64,000 bases of DNA from Lentzea pudingi (GCF_014646255.1 NZ_BMNC01000001.1:999722-1063721); one strand, 5' to 3'. Positions 43,094 to 51,935 are shown, counted from the first letter of the stretch. Numbers and translations: made by a program. Notes: a model not told the origin generated them from the letters alone.

Positions 43094-44584
43094 ATGCCTG
43101 ACGTGCTGGAGGCGAGGCTGCTTGCGACGGTGTCCCGTCTCGCGGGTCCCGTCCGCGGCGCCGGCGTCGTCCTGATCAGCCTCTTCGGCGCCTTCTCGCT
43201 GAACTCGCCGCTGGGCTGGTCGCTGTTCGCGGCGGTCGCGGTGAGCACGGTCGCCGACTTCCGGTTCCCCCGCGCGGCGCTGCCGGTGGCGTTCCTCCGG
43301 GTCGTGCTGCTGTCGGTGCTGCTGGGCGCGGACGCCGACCAGTGGGTGCTCACGGTGCTCACGACAACCCTGATCACCTGGCAGTGGCAGTGGCCGCTGA
43401 AGGTCAGCGTCCCGGCGACGGCCGCGCTGCTCGCCGTCCAGGTGGTGACGACCGGCCCTGACGTGCTGGTGCGGGCGGTGCTGGAGTCGGTGCTGGCGCG
43501 GCTGGCGTACGAGCTGCTGCGCAGGTCCAGCCGCCGGGTCGACCTGCTCAGGGAACGCGCCGCCTCGCAGAGCCGTGCCGCGGCCATCGCCCTCGACCAG
43601 GTCAGACGGGAGCGTGACTACCTCGCGCTGCTGCACGACACGGCGGCATCGACGTTCCTGATGGCCGCGCACGGCGGTGACCCGGCGGAGGTGGCCGCGC
43701 AGGCGCGCCGGGACCTGGTCGTGCTGGCCGAACACGGCAACGCGCAGGGGACCGTCGACCTCGGGGCCGCACTCGCGGCGGTGGCGCGGGACAGCGCACT
43801 GGACGTGCGGGTGGAGGCCGAGGTCGTGCCGGTGCCGGCCGGGGTGGCGCTGCAGTTCGTGCGGGCCGTGCGGGAGTTGCTGACGAACGTCGAGCGTCAT
43901 GCGGGCACGGGTGCGGCCGCGCTTGGGGTGAGACGGGGGCGGGGGGCGGTGGTCGTGGTCGAGGACCGCGGCAGGGGGTTCGTGGTTGGTGAGGTGCCTT
44001 CGCATCGGCGTGGGCTGCGGGGATCGGTGGTGGAGCGGCTCGAGGCGGTCGGGGGTGTCGCGGTGATCGAGTCTGGGGTGGGTGGGACTTCCGTGTGGTT
44101 GGAGTGGGTGGCGGGTGATCGGGTGGCGGCTGACGGGGCCGTGGTGGGGGGAACGGCGGGTGGGGCCGCGACGGCGGGTGGGTCTGCCACGGCTGGTGAG
44201 CGCATCACGGCGGGTGGGTCTGCTACGGCTGGTGGGCGCATCACGGCGGGTGGGTCTGCTACGGCTGGTGGGCGCATCACGGCGGGTGGGTCTGCTACGG
44301 CTGGTGGGCGCATCACGACGGGTGGCGCCGCTACGGCGGGTGAGTCCACCACGGCCGGTGGGCGCACCACGACGGGCGCCACCGCCGCCGCCACCGCCAC
44401 CGCCACCGCCACCGCCAACGCCGCCGCCACCGCCGCCAACGCCACCGCCACCGCCGCCACCGACGCCGCCACCGCCACCACCACCGCCACCGACGCCGCC
44501 ACCGCCGCCGCCACCGCCGCCGCCACCGCCGCCGCCGCCGCCACCGACGCCGCCGCCGACGACGCGGAGGCGGACCGCCCATGA
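43094..44584 (+). CDS. NarL-type membrane sensor kinase with low-complexity repeat tail
   Basis: A 496-aa protein: 4-5 TM helices (about 20-150), a coiled-coil region, a DHp-like LALLHDTAASTFL (His about 181), an HATPase-like part with N-box VRELLTNVERHA and EDRGRGF. From about residue 350 the chain becomes 12-residue repeats (ITAGGSATAGGR) then an uninterrupted A/T/D-rich tail. The tail is unlike any kinase and probably results from minisatellite growth in the DNA. The last four bases overlap the next gene. It pairs with the following gene and a NarL-type regulator; the HATPase G2 box is weak, so activity is uncertain. Confidence 0.72.
   Translation: MPDVLEARLLATVSRLAGPVRGAGVVLISLFGAFSLNSPLGWSLFAAVAVSTVADFRFPRAALPVAFLRVVLLSVLLGADADQWVLTVLTTTLITWQWQWPLKVSVPATAALLAVQVVTTGPDVLVRAVLESVLARLAYELLRRSSRRVDLLRERAASQSRAAAIALDQVRRERDYLALLHDTAASTFLMAAHGGDPAEVAAQARRDLVVLAEHGNAQGTVDLGAALAAVARDSALDVRVEAEVVPVPAGVALQFVRAVRELLTNVERHAGTGAAALGVRRGRGAVVVVEDRGRGFVVGEVPSHRRGLRGSVVERLEAVGGVAVIESGVGGTSVWLEWVAGDRVAADGAVVGGTAGGAATAGGSATAGERITAGGSATAGGRITAGGSATAGGRITAGGSATAGGRITTGGAATAGESTTAGGRTTTGATAAATATATATANAAATAANATATAATDAATATTTATDAATAAATAAATAAAAATDAAADDAEADRP
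44168..44560 (+). repeat. 36-bp minisatellite and trinucleotide-like low-complexity tract
   Basis: Three exact 36-base units (44204-44239, 44240-44275, 44276-44311) with a diverged unit on each side (44168 and 44312), encoding the 12-aa repeat ITAGGSATAGGR. From 44380 to 44560 the DNA is a CCGCCACCG-type tract encoding only A, T and D/N. Both are within the kinase gene's 3' part. Confidence 0.85.
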
Positions 44585-45633
44585 CCGACCACGCCGTCTC
44601 CGCCATCACCCGGCAGGTCCTGCTGGTCGTGGTAGTCGCCGTCCAACTCGTCCTCCCGCTGCCCACCCTCGTCAGCCACCCGCACGCCCCCACGGCGTGG
44701 CTCGCGTACGGGCTGCTCACGGCTGTGCTCGCGGTCGTCGCCGGACACGTCGCCGCCGCGACGCCTACGCCCGCCTACCTTGCCGTCGTACCCCTCGCGG
44801 CGTCGGTGCTGGCGACCACCGCGCTGCCCGCCGGGGCGTCGTTCGGGGCGGCGGACTGGGCGTTCGGGTTGGTCGGCTGGTACCTGCTGCTGGTGTTGGT
44901 CGAACGGCCGGCAGCGCTGGTGGCGGCGCTCAGCGCGCACATCTGCTTCAGCATCGCGTGGTTCGCGCACGACGGGAGTGGTGACGTCGGGACGGCTGGG
45001 GTCGTGGTCCTCAGCGGTACCAGTTTTCAGCTCGGCGTCCTGGTGATCACGCGTGTCCTGCACCGCGACGCGCGCCTTGCCGCCGAGGCCGCGGTTGAGC
45101 ACGACGCCGCGCGCACCAAAGAAGAGTTGGCTCGCCAGCGGGAACAGGACCTGCGCGCCGGGTTCGAGGGGCAGCTCGGTGCGCTGCTGCCGTTGCTCGC
45201 GGACCTGGCCGACGAACGCGCCAGCGTGGCCGACCAGACGACCAGGTTGCGGTGTTCCGTGGCGGCCGTGCAGTTGCGGAGGTTGTTCGCGGAGAACGAC
45301 GACGTGCCTGACCCGTTGCTGCACGAGCTGACCGCGTGTGTGGACGTTGCCGAACGGCGCGGTGTCGTCGTCTCGCTCGCTGTTAGCGGTACGGCCACGC
45401 CGGTTCCGACGGAGGTGCGGCGTGAACTGGTGGCGCCGATGGCCCAGGCGCTCGCCGTCGCGAACGGGCGTGCGAAGGTGAGTCTGTTGCGCACGGCCAC
45501 CGAGGTGCGCGTGGCGGTGGTGGCGGACGCGGCGGAGACGGTTCCGGCGACGAGCGGACCGGAGACGGTCACGGTCGAGACGAGTGTCCACAGCGGACTG
45601 GTCAGGAGTGAGGCGAGATGGCGGACGACGTGA
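44581..45633 (+). CDS. membrane sensor-like protein paired with the kinase
   Basis: A 350-aa protein with an ATGA overlap to the preceding kinase: five TM helices (about 10-165), then a coiled coil (AARTKEELARQREQDLRAGF) and a helical DHp-like region without a canonical H-box. The C-terminal domain (VPTEVRRELVAPMAQALAVA ...) has the shape of a degenerate HATPase but no N- or G-box motif. It is presumably the partner subunit of a heteromeric sensor; the response regulator overlaps its 3' end by 16 bases. Confidence 0.7.
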   Translation: MTDHAVSAITRQVLLVVVVAVQLVLPLPTLVSHPHAPTAWLAYGLLTAVLAVVAGHVAAATPTPAYLAVVPLAASVLATTALPAGASFGAADWAFGLVGWYLLLVLVERPAALVAALSAHICFSIAWFAHDGSGDVGTAGVVVLSGTSFQLGVLVITRVLHRDARLAAEAAVEHDAARTKEELARQREQDLRAGFEGQLGALLPLLADLADERASVADQTTRLRCSVAAVQLRRLFAENDDVPDPLLHELTACVDVAERRGVVVSLAVSGTATPVPTEVRRELVAPMAQALAVANGRAKVSLLRTATEVRVAVVADAAETVPATSGPETVTVETSVHSGLVRSEARWRTT

Positions 45634-46262
45634 CGGCGGTCGTGGTGGACGACCATCCCGTCGTGCGCGCGGGGGTCGCGCACTGGCTGTCCACCGCGGG
45701 CGTCGAGCTCGTGGCGAGCGGTGAGGACCCCGGGGTCGCGTGGACCGGACCCGGTGCGGAGGCGCAGGTCGTGGTGCTCGACCTGCACCTCGGCGGTGTC
45801 GCGCCCGCCACGGCCGAGCTGCGCAAGCTCGTCGAGGACGGGCGCAAGGTGGTCGTCTACTCGATGCGCGCGGACGACGAGATCGTGCTGCAGTGCCTGG
45901 AGATCGGCGCGCTCAGCTACCTCACCAAGGCCGAGGGTGCCGACCACCTCGTGCAGGCGGTCAAGGCGGCGGCCGAGGGCCAGTCGTACACGCCGCCGGC
46001 GCTCGCGGGCGCGCTGGCGGGCGACAGATCGGAGACGAGGCCCGCGCTGTCCCCGCGCGAGACCGAGGTCCTGGTCGAGTGGTTCCAGTCCGAGTCGAAG
46101 GAGTTCGTGGCGCAACGTCTGAACATCACGCTCAGCACGGTGAACTCCCACCTGGAGCGGATCAGGGTCAAGTACGCGGCGATCGGGCGGCAGGCACCGA
46201 CGAAGGCGGCGCTCGTCGCGCGGGCGATCCAGGACGGGCTGATCGGCCTCGACGACCTCTGA
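45618..46262 (+). CDS. NarL/FixJ-family response regulator
   Basis: A 214-aa regulator: receiver with DDHPVVRAGVAHW and VVLDLHLGG (phospho-Asp), LTKAEGADHL for the conserved Lys, and a LuxR-type HTH (LSPRETEVLVEWFQSESKEF ... LNITLSTVNSHLERIRVKYA). The HTH has an unusual insertion-like FQSESKEFVAQRL in place of the usual short turn. It overlaps the sensor gene by 16 bp, completing a three-gene signalling operon. Confidence 0.88.
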   Translation: MADDVTAVVVDDHPVVRAGVAHWLSTAGVELVASGEDPGVAWTGPGAEAQVVVLDLHLGGVAPATAELRKLVEDGRKVVVYSMRADDEIVLQCLEIGALSYLTKAEGADHLVQAVKAAAEGQSYTPPALAGALAGDRSETRPALSPRETEVLVEWFQSESKEFVAQRLNITLSTVNSHLERIRVKYAAIGRQAPTKAALVARAIQDGLIGLDDL

Positions 46263-46356
46263 CGGCCCGCGTGTGGTGTGAACGACCGATACCACCGCTC
46301 CGGCATCCGGCCTAACGTCCTGGGCAACCAGGTTCCGCAGTCCGAGGAGTCCCGCA

Positions 46357-46983
46357 GTGACGCACGCCCGTGGCCCCCTGTTCATCGCCTCCGTCGCGGC
46401 GGCGGGCCTGCTCCTGTCGGCCTGCGGCTCCGAGACCACCGGCACGGCGACCCCCGCCACCGACACGACGACCACCGCCACGAGCACGGAGAAGACCAGC
46501 GCGTCCAAGGAGAAGCCGGCCGTCCCCGCCGGTGGGGACGTCACCGCTCCCGGCACGAAGCTCAAGGTCGGCACCCGCGCGGTCATCCCCGTCGTCACCG
46601 GTGACAAGACCGGCACCATCGCGATCACCGTCACGGCCATCGAGGCGGGCGCGAAGGAGGACCTGGCGAAGTTCGGCGACAAGGCCAAGAACATCACGCC
46701 GTTCTACCTGCGGGCCAAGGTCGAGAACCTCAGTGGTACCGACCTGAGCTTCACGTCGATCGGCCTGCGCGGCCTCGGCGAGGACGGCAAGGGCACCGGC
46801 GTGATCATCAGCGGTGACACCCCGAAGTGCGACTCCACCAGCGCGCCCAAGACGTTCAAGGCGTCCGGCGAGACCTACGAGACGTGCGTGCTGAGCGCGG
46901 CCCAGGACGGCTTGAAGGTCGCGGCGGCCGAGTACAACCGCGGCGACGACTACGTGAAGTCGCCGGTCGTCTGGCAGAGCTGA
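46357..46983 (+). CDS. lipoprotein with DUF4352-like domain
   Basis: A 208-aa lipoprotein: GTG start behind GAGGAGT; signal with lipobox LLSAC (Cys about 26), a T/S/K-rich linker (TTTTATSTEKTSASKEKPAV), then a beta-sandwich (KVGTRAVIPVV, TVTAIEAG, FYLRAKVENLSG) like DUF4352/telomeric-repeat-fold proteins. It follows the NarL-type operon by 94 bp. Extracytoplasmic; function unknown. Confidence 0.75.
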   Translation: MTHARGPLFIASVAAAGLLLSACGSETTGTATPATDTTTTATSTEKTSASKEKPAVPAGGDVTAPGTKLKVGTRAVIPVVTGDKTGTIAITVTAIEAGAKEDLAKFGDKAKNITPFYLRAKVENLSGTDLSFTSIGLRGLGEDGKGTGVIISGDTPKCDSTSAPKTFKASGETYETCVLSAAQDGLKVAAAEYNRGDDYVKSPVVWQS

Positions 46984-47012
46984 CCCGCGGGGTCACGAGG
47001 GGTCTCCGCGGA

Positions 47013-47672
47013 TCAGCGCCGGGTCTGCACCAGCCCGTTGACGTGCGCGTACGCCACGGCGTGCACCCGGTCCCGCAGCCCCAGCTTGGACAGCACGCGC
47101 GAGACGTGCGTCTTCACCGTCTCGTCCCCGACGTGCAGCCGCGCGGCGATCTCGGCGTTGCTGTACGCCGCCGCCACGAGCTGCAGCACCTCGCGTTCGC
47201 GCGCGGTCAGCAGCTCTAGCTCCGGCGGCGTCGGAGGAGGCGCGAGACTGACGGCGAACCGCGCGATCAGCCGCTGCGTGACGGACGGGTCGATCAACGC
47301 GTCCCCGCGCGCCGCCACCCGGACCGCGGAGATCAGCTCCTCGGGCGGTAGCGACTTCAGCAGGAACCCGCTGGCCCCGGCCTTCAACGCGCGGTAGACG
47401 TACTCGTCGGTGTCGTAGGTCGTGAGCAGCAGGACCTTCGTGCGGTTCGCGGGGTCGGCCAGGATCATCTCCGTCGCGCCGAGCCCGTCCAGCTTCGGCA
47501 TGCGGATGTCGAGCACCGCCACGTCCGGCCGCAGCCGCGCGACCTCGGCCACCGCGGCCCTGCCGTCCGCGACCTCCGCGACGCAGGTCAGGTCCTCCTG
47601 CGTGTCGAAGATCGCGCGCATGCCGGAGCGCAGCATCGCGTGGTCGTCGGCCAGCAGCACCGTCAACGTCAT
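47013..47672 (-). CDS. NarL/FixJ-family response regulator
   Basis: A 219-aa regulator: DDHAMLRSG, phospho-Asp in AVLDIRMPKLDG, KVLLLTTYDTDEYVYRALKA, and a LuxR HTH (LTAREREVLQLVAAAYSNAE, ARLHVGDETVKTHVSRVLSK). The ATG at 47672 overlaps the kinase stop (ATGA). It is co-transcribed with the following kinase from a promoter at about 48.9 kb. Confidence 0.93.
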   Translation of the reverse strand: MTLTVLLADDHAMLRSGMRAIFDTQEDLTCVAEVADGRAAVAEVARLRPDVAVLDIRMPKLDGLGATEMILADPANRTKVLLLTTYDTDEYVYRALKAGASGFLLKSLPPEELISAVRVAARGDALIDPSVTQRLIARFAVSLAPPPTPPELELLTAREREVLQLVAAAYSNAEIAARLHVGDETVKTHVSRVLSKLGLRDRVHAVAYAHVNGLVQTRR

Positions 47673-48802
47673 GACGCCTCCAGGGGGAACGTGACGACGG
47701 TGCGCCAGGTCCGGCCGTCCGGTTCGAGCCCGGACCGGGTGGTGCCCGCGAACATGGCCGCGCGGTTGCGGATGCCGACGAGACCCCGCCGGACCGAGCC
47801 GGAGTCGTCGCCGGGACCCGTGACGTTGCACGCGGAGACGGTCAGCGAGTCCGGCGCGTACGCCAGGGTCACCGTCACACCGGACGCGTCACCGTGCCGC
47901 AGGGCGTTGGTCAGCATCTCCTGGATGATCCGGTAGACCGTGATGTCCAACGACTCCGGCACGTCCCGCCGCTGCCCGCACACCTCCAGGCGGGCCGGTC
48001 TGCCCGCCGCGCGCACGCCGTCGAGCAGTTCGTCGAGGTTGTCGAGCCCCGGTTGCCGCGCGCCCTCGGAGTTGTCGCCGTGCAACAGGTCCAGCAGGTG
48101 CCGCAGGTCGACCATGGCCGCGCGGCTGGACGTCTCGACCGCGCGCAACGACTTCGTGAGCTTCGGGTTGCCGTCCGGCAGGCCGAGCCGCGCGGCGCCG
48201 GCGTGCAGGTTGATCGCGCTGACGTGGTGGATGATCACGTCGTGCAGGTCGCGGGCTATCGCGCCGCGTTCCTCGGTGACGGCCTTGGTTACGGCCGCTT
48301 TGGCGTCCTTCTCCGCCATCGCCGACTGCTTCTCCAGTTCGGCCAGGTAGGCACGCCGAGCCGTCGTGTAGCGGCCGACGAGCCACGGCAGCAGCGCGCC
48401 CTTGCCCGCCACCAGCACCGCGGTCAGGACCGTGTAGCCGTTGAGGAACATGCACGCCATCAGGCTGAGCGAGAGCATCCCGAGCGACGTGTACGCGGGC
48501 CCGCCGCGCAGCCACGCTCCCGCGCGGTAACCCGCGATCAGCAGGCCGGCGTCGTTGGCGTCCGCCCCGTTGCGCATCGAGATCAGGATGATCACCGGGA
48601 CGGCCGCCTGCGCCGCCGCGACCCACAGGGACAACCGGGCGGGGCCCGCGAGCATCGCGTCCACGGCCAGCGTCAGGACGAGCACGATCACGGTCTGCGC
48701 CAACGGTTCGCGGTCGAGCAGCACGAAACCGCCGTCCACGACCATGCACACGGCCGCGACCAGCCACGACTGGTGCTTGAGGGGGAGCTTGATCAGATCC
48801 AT
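47669..48802 (-). CDS. NarL-type sensor histidine kinase
   Basis: A 377-aa kinase with about five TM helices in the first 150 residues, a coiled coil, H-box AIARDLHDVIIHHVSAI (His phosphoacceptor) and HATPase (ISLDITVYRIIQEMLTNALR, VSACNVTGPGD, RRGLVGIRNRA). Members of this HisKA_3 class sense envelope stress in actinomycetes. An ATG at 48802 is preferred; a TTG three codons upstream (48811) is also possible with a GGGGCAGGA ribosome site. Confidence 0.9.
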   Translation of the reverse strand: MDLIKLPLKHQSWLVAAVCMVVDGGFVLLDREPLAQTVIVLVLTLAVDAMLAGPARLSLWVAAAQAAVPVIILISMRNGADANDAGLLIAGYRAGAWLRGGPAYTSLGMLSLSLMACMFLNGYTVLTAVLVAGKGALLPWLVGRYTTARRAYLAELEKQSAMAEKDAKAAVTKAVTEERGAIARDLHDVIIHHVSAINLHAGAARLGLPDGNPKLTKSLRAVETSSRAAMVDLRHLLDLLHGDNSEGARQPGLDNLDELLDGVRAAGRPARLEVCGQRRDVPESLDITVYRIIQEMLTNALRHGDASGVTVTLAYAPDSLTVSACNVTGPGDDSGSVRRGLVGIRNRAAMFAGTTRSGLEPDGRTWRTVVTFPLEAS

Positions 48803-48859
48803 CGGACGCAATCCTGCCCCATGGCGTCCCTGAGGTCCTCCCGCCGCACAGGGGTCGGA

Positions 48860-48879
48860 GATCCCCCGCGCGGGGGATC
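48860..48879. promoter_or_regulatory. 20-bp perfect palindrome in a divergent promoter region
   Basis: GATCCCCCGCGCGGGGGATC, a perfect palindrome in the 135-bp region between the kinase (minus strand) and the exported-protein gene at 48938 (plus strand). A probable operator for one or both. Confidence 0.5.
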
Positions 48880-48937
48880 CGGTTTCCGTCTCGGCAGTGA
48901 CGCGGCGGGCCCGCCATGATCGCTACGTTCGGTCGCG

Positions 48938-50272
48938 ATGAAACGACGTGTTGCGACCTTGCTGCTCGTGCTGGGGGCGATCCTGGGGATCGCGACCCCC
49001 GCACTGGCCGACGGTGCCCAGTCCGGCGCCGACATCCACGTCGCGCAGAGCCTCGGCGGCCGCGACCTCACGGTGATCATCCGGCGGGTCGCGGAAGTGC
49101 CCGGTCCGGTGCACGTCGACGTGGTGACGCACGCCGGGACACCGGCCGGTGAGCTCACGCTGACCCTGCGCGCGGCGGGTGCGGCGAGCAGCACGACCAA
49201 GGTGGTTCTCGGTGCCACGCCGGGGTTCCATCCCGGGCAGCTGCACGTGGACCGGCCCGGGCCGTGGGAGCTCGCGGTCGACGAGGCGACCATCCCGTTC
49301 GTCGTGCCCGCGCTCGTGCCGTCGCCGTGGGAGAACGCGACCTACGGCGGGTTCATCGCGGCCGGGGTGCTGTTGCTGGCAGCGCTGCTGTTCGCGGTGT
49401 TCGGCAAGGTCGGGCTCGCGTTGGTGCCCACGGCGGGCATGGTCACGGCGATCGCGGTCGGGGTGACGGCGGCGTTGCTCTCGCCGAGCATTCCGCCTGT
49501 CGCGGCACCGGGCACGGAGCTGGATCCCACGTACGACAACGTGATGAACCCGTACGAGCGAACGTCCATCATGGACTTCTCACGCCCGCCGGTGAACCTG
49601 GTGCCCCGCATGGAGGACAGGGACCTCGTGCTCAGCCTCACCGACGGCTCGTCGGGACGGCCGGTGGACGACCTGCTGGTGCACGACAACGCGTTCGTCC
49701 ACCTGGTCGTGGTGTCGCCGTCCGGGCACCTGCGCCACCTGCACCCGGTCCGCACGGCACCCGGCGAGTTCCGCGCCCGGCTGACCGATCCCGAACAGGG
49801 CACGCACGCGGTCGCCGCCGAGATCGCCCGCAGGGGCGGGGGAGTGCAACTGCTGCGGTCGAGCGTCGAGGTCTCCGGTGCGGCACAGGCGGTCCAGCAC
49901 GACGGGAAGGCCGAGACGGTGCTGGAGATCCGCGAGGCGGGCAGGCCGAGCACGATCACCGCGAAGTTCGGCGAGCGCGACCTGCAGCCGTGGCTCGGGA
50001 TGCTCGGGCACATGATCGTCGTCGGCCCGGTCACCGGCACCGCGGTGAACGCGCCGATCTGGGCCCACGTGCACTCGATGATCCCGCCGGTACCGGGCAT
50101 GCCCGACAAGCCCGACGAGAGCGTCGCCGCGTACGGGCCGGACGTGCCGTTCACCTACTCGTTCCCGCTGCCGGGCAGGTACCTCGTGTGGATCCAGGTC
50201 GAACGCGACTACTCGGTCGTCACCGTGCCGAAGATCGTCGACGTCCCGGCCGGGCAGGTGGTCTCGAAGTGA
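48938..50272 (+). CDS. exported membrane-anchored protein of unknown function, His-rich C-terminal domain
   Basis: A 444-aa protein: signal peptide about 1-25 (ATPALA), first beta domain (FixH/YtkA- or CopC-like, VAEVPGPVHVDVVTHAG, PGFHPGQLHVDRPGPWEL), then two TM helices (about 140-190) and a second beta region (HDNAFVHLVVVSPSGHLRHL) and a third (GMLGHMIVVGPVTG, HVHSMIPPVPGMP). Several His/Met near conserved loops suggest metal binding, but no signature was identified. It overlaps the next gene by 4 bases (GTGA). It leads the exported-protein group. Confidence 0.65.
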   Translation: MKRRVATLLLVLGAILGIATPALADGAQSGADIHVAQSLGGRDLTVIIRRVAEVPGPVHVDVVTHAGTPAGELTLTLRAAGAASSTTKVVLGATPGFHPGQLHVDRPGPWELAVDEATIPFVVPALVPSPWENATYGGFIAAGVLLLAALLFAVFGKVGLALVPTAGMVTAIAVGVTAALLSPSIPPVAAPGTELDPTYDNVMNPYERTSIMDFSRPPVNLVPRMEDRDLVLSLTDGSSGRPVDDLLVHDNAFVHLVVVSPSGHLRHLHPVRTAPGEFRARLTDPEQGTHAVAAEIARRGGGVQLLRSSVEVSGAAQAVQHDGKAETVLEIREAGRPSTITAKFGERDLQPWLGMLGHMIVVGPVTGTAVNAPIWAHVHSMIPPVPGMPDKPDESVAAYGPDVPFTYSFPLPGRYLVWIQVERDYSVVTVPKIVDVPAGQVVSK

Positions 50273-50655
50273 GGCGTTCGTCGATCGCCGTCGCAGGCGG
50301 GGTGATCGCGCTCGTCGCGGCGCTCGTGGTGCTGTGGCCGCGGGGCGTCGAGGCCCAGCCGCACCTCGCGGAGAGCGCACGACTCCGGTTCGAGCTCACG
50401 CCCACCAGCACGAAGACCGGCAGCAACTCGTTCGACCTGCGGATCACCGACCGCTCCGGCAACGCCGCCGACGGCGACGTGACGGTCGAACCGGCGATGC
50501 CGCAGATGGGTCACGCGCTCGCCCCGATCACGGCGGCACCGCAGGCCCCCGGTCGGTACCGGGTCGCGGGCGTCGACCTGTTCATGGCCGGCCAATGGGA
50601 AATCACCGTGTCACTGCGCAGCGAGCGGGTCGTCATCCCGCTGCTGCTCACCTAG
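50269..50655 (+). CDS. membrane-anchored YtkA/FixH-like small protein
   Basis: A 128-aa protein; a GTG start overlapping the previous stop. One N-terminal TM helix (IAVAGGVIALVAALVVLW) then a beta-sandwich with MPQMGHALAPI and GRYRVAGVDLFMAGQWEITV, the typical YtkA/FixH-like pattern. Such domains accompany copper or cytochrome oxidase genes, but none is present here. Its role is unknown. Confidence 0.7.
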   Translation: MRRSSIAVAGGVIALVAALVVLWPRGVEAQPHLAESARLRFELTPTSTKTGSNSFDLRITDRSGNAADGDVTVEPAMPQMGHALAPITAAPQAPGRYRVAGVDLFMAGQWEITVSLRSERVVIPLLLT

Positions 50656-50703
50656 TGGCGTGGCACAGCACGTTGGCGGCGTATCCGCGCCCAGCAGGGT
50701 CCG

Positions 50704-50768
50704 TCGCGGCACCTCCCCCACGCCCCCGTACAACCAGTACGAGGGCGTGGAGGAGGCACCACGACACA
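50704..50768 (-). other. 30-bp inverted repeat, likely structured RNA or palindromic element
   Basis: Arms 50704-50733 and 50739-50768 flank a 5-base loop; 24 of 30 pairs are Watson-Crick and all six mismatches are C/A on the plus strand, i.e. G-U pairs in a minus-strand transcript. A minus-strand RNA would therefore form an unbroken 30-bp stem. It lies in the 173-bp gap between the FixH-like gene and the next membrane gene; no terminator T-run follows. No other copy was seen in this window. Function unknown: small RNA, attenuator or REP/MITE-like element. Confidence 0.6.
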
Positions 50769-50828
50769 CCCGTCTGACCACGAATTCACCGGCAACGTTC
50801 TGAACCACACCACCAGAAGGGGGAGGAA

Positions 50829-51935
50829 ATGACCGCACACATCACGGCGACGGCGGCGTCGTCGCCGGTGACGAGGACGGTCCCGAGGGGGTTGATCCCG
50901 GCGAGCGTCGTGCTCGGCGGCACCCTGATCTCGCTGATCGGCCTGACCTGGGACATCCAGTGGCACTCCGACGTCGGCCCGGACACGTTCTTCACGCTGC
51001 CGCACCTGTTCCTGTACGCGGGCAGCGCGATCTCGGGTCTCGCGAGCCTCGCCGTCGTGCTGCTGACGACGGCGAACTCCAAGCGCGACAAGGAGGTCGA
51101 CCCGGTGGTCGGCGGCCGCGCGGTCGGCGTCTTCGGCCGCACGTTCGCCGCACCAGTCGGGTACCTCGTCTCCGGCATCGGCGCGGCGCTGTTCCTGGTC
51201 TACGGGCTGTGGGACCAGTGGTGGCACGGTCTGTACGGCTTCGACGCCGTGATCGACTCGCCGCCGCACATCGGGCTGCTGCTGTCGATCTCGATCACGA
51301 TGGTCGGCGCCGTCATGATCTTCGCGGTCGCGCGGGACCAGAACTGGGGGACCTACGGCGTCGCCGGGGCCGCGGCCACGTTGCTCGCGTTCAGCATGGT
51401 GACCGTGCTCGGCCTGCGCGCGTTGCCCGGCGGGCTCGTCAACACGGTCAACGCCGGCAGCGCGTTCTTCTCGGTGATGATCCTGTTCATGGGCGCGTAC
51501 GTGCTGAAGCGGCGCGGCGGTGCGTTGGCCGTCGGTGTCGTCGTCGCGGCACTGCAGGCCCTGTTCTGGTGGTTCTCGCCGTGGGCCACCGAGGTCTACG
51601 CGGACGCCACCGGGCTGCCGTTGCGCGACTACGCCGACGGCATCCCCGGCCTGCCCAACATGATCCCGATGAGCCTGATCCTCGTCGCGGTCGCCGTCGA
51701 GCTGCTGCACAAGCTGCCCGCGTGGCTGGTCGGCGCGGTCGGCGGCGTGATCATCACGGCGTGCGCGCCGCTGCAACGGATGTTCGTGTACGGCAGCAAC
51801 TTCCCCGCTATCGACCGGTTCCTGGCGACCGTCGTGGCGGGTGCTGTGCTCGGCGCCCTCGCCGGGATGCTCGGCCGGCGGTTCGGCCACATGCTCCGCC
51901 ACCTCGCACCAGCAAAGGACAACAGCCATGCGTAG
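50829..51935 (+). CDS. polytopic membrane protein with conserved His/Trp motifs
   Basis: A 368-aa protein; the start ATG follows AGGGGGAGGAA. About nine TM helices. Distinctive membrane-proximal motifs TWDIQWHSDVG, FFTLPHLFLY, WDQWWHGLYGFD and DSPPHIG place several Trp and His residues in helix-end loops, suggesting metal or heme binding, although no known family matches by eye. It overlaps the next gene by 8 bases. Placed with FixH-like proteins, so perhaps part of a membrane redox or metal unit; inference only. Confidence 0.7.
   Translation: MTAHITATAASSPVTRTVPRGLIPASVVLGGTLISLIGLTWDIQWHSDVGPDTFFTLPHLFLYAGSAISGLASLAVVLLTTANSKRDKEVDPVVGGRAVGVFGRTFAAPVGYLVSGIGAALFLVYGLWDQWWHGLYGFDAVIDSPPHIGLLLSISITMVGAVMIFAVARDQNWGTYGVAGAAATLLAFSMVTVLGLRALPGGLVNTVNAGSAFFSVMILFMGAYVLKRRGGALAVGVVVAALQALFWWFSPWATEVYADATGLPLRDYADGIPGLPNMIPMSLILVAVAVELLHKLPAWLVGAVGGVIITACAPLQRMFVYGSNFPAIDRFLATVVAGAVLGALAGMLGRRFGHMLRHLAPAKDNSHA

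Noticed and set aside
44204..44311. Three identical 36-base units considered as a CRISPR array
   Set aside because: No spacers between the units, they are in-frame coding sequence, and no cas gene is nearby.
44082..44984. Plus-strand proline-rich frame over the minisatellite region
   Set aside because: It is the shifted reading of the CCGCCACCG tract and has no start signal; the kinase frame explains the DNA.
46984..47012. CCGCGG-based hairpin between lipoprotein and regulator genes
   Set aside because: The stem beyond the CCGCGG core is poor and interrupted, so a terminator is not supported.
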